Shown in pieces: positions 5,919 to 11,123 of a DNA stretch of 11,123 nucleotides (its first letter is position 1; each line of letters starts with the position of its first letter). Source of the DNA: JAKSUT01 sp045616505 (GTDB taxonomy: Bacteria; Cyanobacteriota; Vampirovibrionia; Gastranaerophilales; Gastranaerophilaceae); NCBI GenBank assembly GCA_045616505.1, contig JAZLGV010000054.1, positions 1 through 11,123 of the forward strand, written 5' to 3'. The notes below the pieces were generated by a model. It was not told where the DNA came from, ran no database searches, and was given only the letters and a program-made list of their open reading frames with translations. The translations under genes and the position numbers were made by a program.

Positions 5919-6473
5919 TTAAATTTCAAATTGCATTTCTTTATCAAGAACTCTGTTATCTCTGAAATAGCTTTGATAAATTCTTATATCGTCTATTATA
6001 TGCATCCATTGTTCAAAATTTTGGTGAAAATCTTTGTTGTTTTTATTAACGTAATGCATTGAAATAACACCGTCAAAAGATTTTGCAACTCTGAAAATTT
6101 CACATTGTGATGGGGTGTATTTGTTTTTTGTAATACATCTTGTAACCATCATGTTTTCTGGTGTGTATTTCAAGTATTCATATTGTTGAGAAGAGTTTAG
6201 AACAGTCATTTCATTTACAGCTTCTGCCATTACTTGTGATACGGATCTATTTGTTTTTTTGTATGAATGAAAAAATAATCCTCTTGTCCAATTATTTCTT
6301 GTTTGTCCTTTAGGGACATAAAGCAATATTGCTTCATTACCTCTTTTTTGATGTAAAACAGGATACCACATATCATGTGGTGGGAATGGAACAATTACTG
6401 TTTCATAAGCAAATGCAACATGTGCTATTGAAAATAAAAATATACTAATAGTTAATAAAAGGACTTTTTTCAT
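5919..6473 (-). CDS. Small exported protein of unknown function
   Basis: A 184-residue protein with a textbook Sec signal peptide: MKK, a hydrophobic core to about residue 17, and a probable cleavage after VAFA (residue 22). The mature part is about 162 residues, with an aromatic N-terminal segment (PFPPHDMWYPVLHQ), a middle helix (SVSQVMAEAVNEMT) and two cysteines at 113 and 124 that could form a disulfide outside the cytoplasm. I do not recognise a named family. It is the last gene of the gmk-coaBC-NIF3 operon and overlaps the NIF3-like gene by 29 nt. The start is uncertain: the ATG at 6473 gives the usual MKK beginning, but a TTG at 6479 lies better spaced from the only GAGG (6486-6489) and would add two residues. 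Its stop lies one base from the stop of the convergent protease gene. Confidence 0.75.
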   Translation of the reverse strand: MKKVLLLTISIFLFSIAHVAFAYETVIVPFPPHDMWYPVLHQKRGNEAILLYVPKGQTRNNWTRGLFFHSYKKTNRSVSQVMAEAVNEMTVLNSSQQYEYLKYTPENMMVTRCITKNKYTPSQCEIFRVAKSFDGVISMHYVNKNNKDFHQNFEQWMHIIDDIRIYQSYFRDNRVLDKEMQFEI

Positions 6474-7155
6474 CCGCAATAATTACCTCAATATCTGATA
6501 ACATTTGTTTTATTGTGTTTAAAACAGGTCTTTCACTTTCAAAGTGACCTATATCTATTATTATAACATTACTTTCAAGTGCTGTGTGATATTTTACATC
6601 ACCTGTTACAAGAATTTGTGCATTGATTGTTTCTGTATCTTCTAAAAATTCTGTCCCAGAGCCTGCGCAGAACGCAATTCTTTGAATTTTTTGAATGTTT
6701 TGGCTATTTACTACTCTTACTGTTTCTAGGTTTAATTTCGCTTTTATATTAGCGATAATAGTTTTTAAATCTGTTTCTTTTTCTAAATCAATGTATTTTA
6801 AAAAGTCTTCGTGCGATTTTATATTTTTATATCCAAGAGTATTTATAAGGGTATTTGTAGTTCCAAAATCAGCTTTGTCTAGGTTTGTATGTGCTGAATA
6901 AATAGGAATGTTTATATTGAATTCAATCGGAACTGCGTGAGGAAACAAAAATGGGTGATGTGAAATTATAAGTTCACAATTTGCTTTTTGCGCTTGGCTT
7001 AATATCTCTTTTGTCAAAGATAGACAAATCAAAACTTTTTTAATATCTTTTGAAAAATTGCTTGGAATAATTTGCCAACCTGAATTATCCCATTCTTCTT
7101 GAGATTCTTCAGGTGCATTAGTAGTTAAAATGTTTATTATTTTATCTATTTGCAT
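6445..7155 (-). CDS. NIF3 family dinuclear metal-binding protein (GTP cyclohydrolase 1 type 2 / YbgI-like)
   Basis: A 236-residue cytoplasmic protein of the NIF3/YbgI family, whose members form toroidal hexamers with a two-metal site; biochemical function is unsettled, though database names often say GTP cyclohydrolase 1 type 2. Seen here: EEWDNSGWQI (20-29) in place of the family's WDN-G-Q motif; IISHHPFLF with H66 and H67; YSAHTNLDKADFGTTNTL with D93; CAGSGTEFLE (163-172); ILVTGDVKYHTAL (181-193); and IGHFESE with H204 and E208, four residues apart as in the metal site of YbgI. All expected metal ligands are therefore present. It is of short single-domain type, without the middle insertion of longer homologues. 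The start overlaps the end of coaBC by 10 nt and the end overlaps the exported-protein gene, so it sits within one operon. Confidence 0.88.
   Translation of the reverse strand: MQIDKIINILTTNAPEESQEEWDNSGWQIIPSNFSKDIKKVLICLSLTKEILSQAQKANCELIISHHPFLFPHAVPIEFNINIPIYSAHTNLDKADFGTTNTLINTLGYKNIKSHEDFLKYIDLEKETDLKTIIANIKAKLNLETVRVVNSQNIQKIQRIAFCAGSGTEFLEDTETINAQILVTGDVKYHTALESNVIIIDIGHFESERPVLNTIKQMLSDIEVIIADEKSPFINY
6486..6489 (-). promoter_or_regulatory. Shine-Dalgarno bearing on the exported protein's start
   Basis: GAGG on the minus strand, within the NIF3-like coding region. It lies 6 nt from the TTG at 6479 and 12 nt from the ATG at 6473. The spacing favours TTG, the codon identity favours ATG. 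Confidence 0.45.
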
Positions 7156-8327
7156 AGTTTTTCCAAAATTTTAGATGCTATTTCATCTTTAGTTGATTTT
7201 TTGATTTTTTCGATATTTCCATTTTTATCAAGTATATGAATTTCGTTATAATCGCTTGAAAAACCAATATCTTTTCTTGAAATGTCGTTTGCGATTAGAT
7301 AATCACAACCCTTTTTATTGATTTTTTCTTTTGCATTTTCAAGCAAATTTTCGCTTTCTGCACAAAAACCGATTATAATTTGTTTTTTTGTTTTCTTTTC
7401 AGATATTTCTTTTAAAATGTCAGGGTTTTTTACTAATTCAATTGAAAGCGTATCTTTTGAAGTTTTTTTCATTTTGTGGTCGGCAATATTTTTAGCTCTA
7501 TAATCAGCAACTGCAGCTGCCATAATTAAAATATCTGTCTTTTTAAAAGCTTTTTCAACTTCTTTTTGCATTTCTAAAGCAGATTTTACTTTGATGATTT
7601 TTATTTGTTGATAATTTGTATTATTAAAATCTTTAGTCGTGATTAATGTGACTTCTGCACCCATATCGCAAGCTTTTTTTGCTAATGAAGCCCCCATTTT
7701 TCCAGAAGAATAGTTTGAAATATATCTGACTGTATCAATTTCTTCGATGGTTCCGCCAGAAGTAATTGTAATTTTTTTACCTGTTAATTTTTTTTTTGAG
7801 TTTAAAATTTCTTCGGTTTTGTCAAATATTTTTTGTATATCACAAAGTCTGCCTATTCCTGTTGTATCGCAAGCTAAGTAGCCAGTTTCAGGGTCGCAAA
7901 AATTATAACCTGCATCTTTTAATTTGGTTATATTTTCTTGAACAAATTTGTTTTCATACATATTGCAATTCATTGCAGGTGCTATAATCATTGGTTTTGA
8001 AAATGCACAAGCAAGTGAAGTTAATAGATTATCAGCTATTCCGTTTGCAATTTTAGAAATAGTGTTTGCAGTTGCTGGTGCAATAACAAATATATCTGCC
8101 CAATCTGCAAGTGAAATGTGTTCAGGTTTGTAATCTATTTGATTAAAAGAATCAATATTTACAGGATTTTTTGATAATGTTTGTAGAGTTAATGGCGTTA
8201 CAAAATTGGTTGCGTTTGGGGTAAGTACAACTTGTACGTTGTAATTTGCTTTTTTATACATTCTAACAAGCTCACAAATTTTGTAAGCTGCAATTCCGCC
8301 AGTAATACCTATCAAAATGTTTTTCAT
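7146..8327 (-). CDS. coaBC: Bifunctional phosphopantothenoylcysteine decarboxylase / phosphopantothenate-cysteine ligase
   Basis: A 393-residue fusion enzyme of coenzyme A synthesis. It joins cysteine to 4'-phosphopantothenate (CoaB, CTP in bacteria) and decarboxylates the product to 4'-phosphopantetheine (CoaC, FMN). The CoaC half (about 1-175) shows GITGGIAAYK (7-16), the catalytic histidine H70 in HISLA, APATANTISKIANGIADNLL (83-102), the PAMNCNMY motif (117-124) and the flap cysteine C153 in LACDTTGIGR. The CoaB half (about 183-393) shows ITSGGTIEEIDTVRYISNYS with N205, AAAVADYR (270-277), the HKMKK lysine motif (284-288), LVKNPDIL (298-305) and IGFCAESENL (319-328). Length and motif order are normal for the family and all key residues are intact. 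It begins one base after the gmk stop and overlaps the NIF3-like gene. The rpoZ gene that often lies between gmk and coaBC is absent here. Confidence 0.96.
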   Translation of the reverse strand: MKNILIGITGGIAAYKICELVRMYKKANYNVQVVLTPNATNFVTPLTLQTLSKNPVNIDSFNQIDYKPEHISLADWADIFVIAPATANTISKIANGIADNLLTSLACAFSKPMIIAPAMNCNMYENKFVQENITKLKDAGYNFCDPETGYLACDTTGIGRLCDIQKIFDKTEEILNSKKKLTGKKITITSGGTIEEIDTVRYISNYSSGKMGASLAKKACDMGAEVTLITTKDFNNTNYQQIKIIKVKSALEMQKEVEKAFKKTDILIMAAAVADYRAKNIADHKMKKTSKDTLSIELVKNPDILKEISEKKTKKQIIIGFCAESENLLENAKEKINKKGCDYLIANDISRKDIGFSSDYNEIHILDKNGNIEKIKKSTKDEIASKILEKLCK

Positions 8328-8328
8328 A

Positions 8329-8898
8329 TTAATAAATCCTGTTTGCTGCCATTATTCGTTCAATTTCTTCTACTGCATTGGCAACAATGTCGTTTACTAC
8401 AAGATAATCAAAAAATTCAGAATTGTTAATTTCTATTTTTACAAAATCAAGTCTTTTTTGTATAGCTTCTTCAGATTCTGTTTTTCTGTTTCTTAATCTG
8501 AACTCTAAATCTTGATAAGAAGGTGGGGCTATAAAAATCAATACAGCTTCAGGCATTTTTTCTTTTACTTGTAATGCACCTTGTGTATCAATTTCAAGTA
8601 GTACGCTTTTACCTTCTTTTAATTTTGTTTCTACAAAAGATTTTTTTGTTCCGTAACAATTCCCAGAAAATTCTGCGTGTTCTAAAAATTCGTTATTTTC
8701 TACGCTTTTTTGAAATTGTTCTTTGCTTACAAAGAAATAACTTTGTCCATCGATTTCTCCTGGACGAGGGTTTCTTGTTGTGCAAGATACAGAAAGTTCA
8801 ATGTCATCATGTTTTGATAATAGTTCTTTGATGACTGTTCCTTTTCCTACTCCTGATGAGCCAGAAATTACATATAATTTTTGTTTGTTAGTGTTCAT
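8329..8898 (-). CDS. gmk: Guanylate kinase
   Basis: A 189-residue cytoplasmic enzyme converting GMP and ATP to GDP and ADP. Motifs: P-loop GSSGVGKGT (13-21); GMP-binding TRNPRPGEIDG (41-51) and YFFVSKEQF (54-62); EHAEFSGNCYGT (73-84); EIDTQGALQVK (102-112); lid arginines in RLRNRKTES (134-142); and YLVVND (165-170). Length is normal. The ATG at 8898 is chosen; the frame is open to a TTG at 8916, but the six extra residues (MLYNFD) are not part of the family N-terminus and would overlap the -10 box. No Shine-Dalgarno precedes the ATG, and the only good promoter places the transcription start on the A of the ATG. It is the first gene of the gmk-coaBC-NIF3-exported protein operon. Confidence 0.95.
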   Translation of the reverse strand: MNTNKQKLYVISGSSGVGKGTVIKELLSKHDDIELSVSCTTRNPRPGEIDGQSYFFVSKEQFQKSVENNEFLEHAEFSGNCYGTKKSFVETKLKEGKSVLLEIDTQGALQVKEKMPEAVLIFIAPPSYQDLEFRLRNRKTESEEAIQKRLDFVKIEINNSEFFDYLVVNDIVANAVEEIERIMAANRIY

Positions 8899-8904
8899 AT
8901 CAAA

Positions 8905-8933
8905 ATTATATAACAAAGATATTTTTATGATAA
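8905..8933 (-). promoter_or_regulatory. Promoter of the gmk operon, possibly giving a leaderless mRNA
   Basis: On the minus strand TTATCA (8933-8928, 4 of 6 to TTGACA), 17 bp, then a perfect TATAAT (8910-8905). With the usual 6-7 nt to the start site, transcription would begin at about 8898, the first base of the gmk ATG. Confidence 0.5.
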
Positions 8934-8961
8934 AATTATTTATAAGAATTATTTTTGATTT

Positions 8962-8968
8962 GGAAGGA
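8962..8968 (+). promoter_or_regulatory. Shine-Dalgarno of proS
   Basis: GGAAGGA, with its AAGGA 11 nt before the ATG at 8980. A second in-frame ATG at 8986 would be 17 nt away, so the first is preferred. No confident proS promoter is seen in 8899-8961; AT-rich hexamers such as TAAAAT and TATAAG lack a matching -35. Confidence 0.6.
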
Positions 8969-8979
8969 TAAATTTAATT

Positions 8980-10710
8980 ATGAAAATGTCAAAATTGTTT
9001 GTGCAAACACTTAGAGAATTTCCTGCTGATGCAGAAGTTGTTTCACATAAAATGCTTGCAAGAGCTGGTTATATTAGAAAACTTACATCTGGAGTTTATA
9101 ACTATTTACCTTTGATGTGGCGAGTTTTAAGAAAAATTGAAAATATTGTAAGAGAAGAAATGGATAGAGCAGGCGCTCAAGAATTATTAATGCCATTTGT
9201 TCAACCAAAAGAACTTTGGGTAGAATCAGGCAGATGGGAACATTATGGACGTGAATTAATGCGTTTAAAAGACCGTCATGATAGAGATATGTGTCTTGGC
9301 CCAACTCACGAAGAAATTATTACTTCTATTGCAAGAGATGGTTTGAAATCTTATAAACAATTACCAATGAATTTATATCAAATTCAATCTAAATTCAGAG
9401 ATGAAGTTCGTCCTAGATATGGTTTGCTTCGTGGTAGAGAATTTATTATGAAAGATGCTTATAGTTTCGACACTTCTGAAGAAGGTTTGGATAAAGAATA
9501 TAAAAATATGGCTGATGCTTATACAAAAATCTTTAACAGATGCGGACTTGAAACAAAAGCTGTTCAATCAGATACTGGTACAATTGGTGGAAGTATGAGC
9601 CATGAATTTATGGTTATTACAACAACTGATGCAGGTGAAAATGATGTATTCTATTGTAATTGTTGTGATTATGCCGCAAATGCTGACCATGCGACTTCAA
9701 AATTGCCTGAAGTTCAAATTGATGGTGGATATAGCGAATGTAAACTTTTAGATACTCCAAATACAACTACAATTGATGAATTGTGTGAATTTTTGAAAAT
9801 TCAACCATCAGTTATTTTAAAATCATTAGTTTATGTAGCGGATAAAGAGTACATTATTGTTCATATAAGAGCCGATAGAGAAGTTGAAGAAACAAAATTG
9901 AAAAATGCTCTAAAAGCAGATGAAGTAAGAATTGCCTCTGCTGCTGAAATTGAAGATTTGATGGCTCAACATGGATTTAGTGCTTCAAAAGGTTTTATAA
10001 GTTCAATTGGTATGGATGGTGTTAAGGTTATCAATGATAAATCAGCTGAAGGTATGAAAAATTTTGTTGTTGGTGCTAATCAACAAGACAAACACTATGT
10101 AGGTGCTAATTTTGGTAATGAAGTTGAAGAAGTAAAAGAATACTTTGATATTTCACTTGTAAAAGCTGGTGATTTTTGTCCACAATGTGGTGCACCTTTG
10201 AAAGTTACAAGAGGTATAGAAGTTGGTAATATATTCAAACTTGGAACTAAATATTCTGAACCAATGCATGCCGTTTATCTTGATGAAAACGGAAAAGAAA
10301 AACCTTATATAATGGGTTGTTATGGTATTGGTATTTCAAGAACTGCTGCAGCTGCTGTTGAACGCTATCACGATGATTTTGGTATTATGTGGCCAAAAGC
10401 TATTGCTCCATATCATGTGGTTATTGTTCCTGTAAGTACAAAAGATGAACTTCAAATGAAAGTTGCAACTGAAATATATGAAAAACTTTTGGCTGCAGGT
10501 GTTGAAGCTGTACTTGATGATAGAGATGGCAGACCAGGGGTTAAATTCAAAGATGCTGATTTGATTGGTTTTCCATTTAGAATTACTGTTGGTAGAACTA
10601 TCGAAGAAGGTAATGTTGAATACAAAGTTAGAGCAACAGGTGAAGTTCAAAATGTTAAACCTGAAGAAGCTGTAAATATGATTATTGAAGAATATAAGGA
10701 TTTAATTTAA
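8980..10710 (+). CDS. proS: Prolyl-tRNA synthetase, bacterial type with INS editing domain
   Basis: A 576-residue class II synthetase charging tRNA-Pro with proline in the cytoplasm. Motif 1 region: AGAQELLMPFVQPKELW (64-80). PTHEE at 108-112; motif 2: KFRDEVRPRYGLLRGREF (138-155), followed by IMKDAYSF; TGTIGGSMSHEFMV (199-212); motif 3: GCYGIGISR (446-454). Residues about 224-407 form the insertion (INS) domain of bacterial ProRS, which hydrolyses Ala-tRNA-Pro; K281 in VILKSLVY fits the lysine important for editing in E. coli (K279 as I recall). Cysteine-rich edges (YCNCCDYAAN at 225-234, CPQCG at 400-404) are usual for the family. The C-terminal anticodon-binding domain (about 475-576) contains DDRDGRPGVKFKDADLIGFP. 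Length and domains are normal. The stop overlaps the HIT gene start by one base (TAATG), so the two are cotranslated. Confidence 0.97.
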   Translation: MKMSKLFVQTLREFPADAEVVSHKMLARAGYIRKLTSGVYNYLPLMWRVLRKIENIVREEMDRAGAQELLMPFVQPKELWVESGRWEHYGRELMRLKDRHDRDMCLGPTHEEIITSIARDGLKSYKQLPMNLYQIQSKFRDEVRPRYGLLRGREFIMKDAYSFDTSEEGLDKEYKNMADAYTKIFNRCGLETKAVQSDTGTIGGSMSHEFMVITTTDAGENDVFYCNCCDYAANADHATSKLPEVQIDGGYSECKLLDTPNTTTIDELCEFLKIQPSVILKSLVYVADKEYIIVHIRADREVEETKLKNALKADEVRIASAAEIEDLMAQHGFSASKGFISSIGMDGVKVINDKSAEGMKNFVVGANQQDKHYVGANFGNEVEEVKEYFDISLVKAGDFCPQCGAPLKVTRGIEVGNIFKLGTKYSEPMHAVYLDENGKEKPYIMGCYGIGISRTAAAAVERYHDDFGIMWPKAIAPYHVVIVPVSTKDELQMKVATEIYEKLLAAGVEAVLDDRDGRPGVKFKDADLIGFPFRITVGRTIEEGNVEYKVRATGEVQNVKPEEAVNMIIEEYKDLI

Positions 10711-11030
10711 TGGAAGATTGTTTATTTTGTAAAATTATAAAAGGTGAAATACCTTCTAAAAAAGTTTATGAAAATGAATATGTTTACGCTTTTGACGATA
10801 TAAATCCAAAAGCAAAAGTTCATGCTCTTGTGATTCCTAAAAAGCACATGGCAGATATTACAGAGCTTGAAGATGAAAAATTAATGGCTGAAATATTAAA
10901 AGCGACAAAAGAAGTTGCAAAAATTAAAAAATGCAAATCTTTTAGATTACATGTAAATACAGGAAAAGAAGAAGGGCAAGTTATTTTCCATCTTCATTTC
11001 CATGTTTTGTCTAATACAATTGAAGAATAA
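10710..11030 (+). CDS. HIT family (HinT-like) nucleotide-binding protein
   Basis: A 106-residue histidine triad protein, cytoplasmic, of the HinT branch, which hydrolyses purine nucleoside phosphoramidates and acyl-adenylates. Seen: CLFCKIIKGEIPSKKVYE at the N-terminus (C4 and C7), AFDDINPKAKVHALVIPKKH (27-46) with H38 and H46, HVNTGKEEGQ (81-90), and the triad H94-L-H96-F-H98-V-L, in which the middle histidine is the nucleophile in known members. C4, C7 and nearby histidines could bind structural zinc as in some bacterial HIT proteins. The C-terminus is slightly shorter than usual (HinT about 113-119). AAGGA at 10696-10700, 9 nt upstream, and the one-base overlap with proS support the start. 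An aminoacyl-adenylate hydrolase beside a tRNA synthetase is biochemically sensible, but this link is inference. Confidence 0.93.
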   Translation: MEDCLFCKIIKGEIPSKKVYENEYVYAFDDINPKAKVHALVIPKKHMADITELEDEKLMAEILKATKEVAKIKKCKSFRLHVNTGKEEGQVIFHLHFHVLSNTIEE

Positions 11031-11040
11031 GGAATGAATA

Positions 11041-11123
11041 ATGGAAGAATTTTATAAAGAAATTACACCTGCAAACTTCGGGATTGCAATAAAAAATAAA
11101 AAAAGTTTATTTTCAGATAAATC
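11041..11123 (+). CDS. speE: Partial polyamine aminopropyltransferase (spermidine synthase), N-terminus
   Basis: The first 27 codons of a gene cut by the right edge. The peptide MEEFYKEITPANFGIAIKNK, followed by KSLFSDKS, matches the N-terminal strand pair of SpeE proteins (an acidic, aromatic start, then NFGI and a K-x-L turn). These transfer an aminopropyl group from decarboxylated S-adenosylmethionine to putrescine. AAGGA at 11029-11033 lies 7 nt before the ATG, which itself lies 10 bp after the HIT stop, so proS-HIT-speE is probably one operon. An ATG at 11034 is in another frame and gives no matching protein. The catalytic core is outside the window, so substrate preference cannot be judged. 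Confidence 0.72.
   Translation, partial: MEEFYKEITPANFGIAIKNKKSLFSDK

Noticed and set aside
8899..8916. TTG start giving a six-residue longer guanylate kinase
   Set aside because: The extra codons overlap the TATAAT box and are not part of the family N-terminus; the ATG at 8898 is adequate.
7318..8971. Several short plus-strand open frames across coaBC and gmk
   Set aside because: They are antisense to confidently identified enzymes, and their Phe/Leu/Ser-rich composition is typical of shadow frames.
9083..10650. Minus-strand open frames inside proS
   Set aside because: They are antisense to an intact tRNA synthetase and show no motifs or ribosome binding sites.
11034..11123. Earlier ATG at 11034 as the start of the last gene
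   Set aside because: It is in a different frame from the SpeE-like peptide and gives no recognisable protein.
1..11123. CRISPR array, tRNA, rRNA, transposase or phage genes
   Set aside because: I read both strands for regular spaced repeats, cloverleaf-like stems, and transposase or integrase motifs and saw none.

Overview
The window is strongly AT-rich with normal bacterial gene architecture. It holds 13 supported protein genes, of which the first and last are cut by the window edges. I see no rRNA, tRNA, CRISPR array or insertion sequence. Housekeeping genes (gmk, coaBC, NIF3 family, proS, HIT family, start of speE) are mixed with lineage-specific genes. The best taxonomic guess is an uncultured gut lineage of the Gastranaerophilales (Melainabacteria / Vampirovibrionia) type. 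This is inference, based on AT-richness, weak Shine-Dalgarno use at several genes, and unusual cytoplasmic-looking proteins with a short Ser-Phe motif near the N-terminus, which I associate with that group. A low-GC Firmicute cannot be excluded from sequence alone.

Layout. Positions 1-1144 (minus) carry two tandem WYL-type regulators overlapping by 8 nt, the second one partial. From a compact divergent promoter region (1145-1232) spmA-spmB run rightwards (1233-2581) as a coupled pair of membrane proteins. Positions 2650-5917 (plus) hold the most unusual block: a 415-residue protein with protein-kinase-like signatures, followed by two paralogous proteins with an HELKH zinc-protease motif and a downstream DEKEAY motif. 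All three share a short Ser-Phe motif near their N-termini and none has an evident signal peptide.

Positions 5919-8898 (minus) form a tightly packed operon, transcribed gmk - coaBC - NIF3-like - small exported protein, with gaps or overlaps of 1 to 29 nt. It meets the protease block tail to tail with a single base between stop codons. From the gmk/proS divergent region (8899-8979) the plus-strand operon proS - HIT protein - speE runs off the right edge; the first two overlap by one base and speE starts 10 bp after the HIT gene.

Working together: gmk (GMP to GDP), coaBC (coenzyme A synthesis), proS (Pro-tRNA), HIT (nucleotide hydrolase) and speE (polyamine synthesis) are core metabolism. spmAB form a two-protein membrane unit. 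The kinase-like/protease block is the candidate for an undescribed system: the genes are contiguous, share the N-terminal motif and two are recent or ancient duplicates, but no partner, substrate or process can be read from the sequence.
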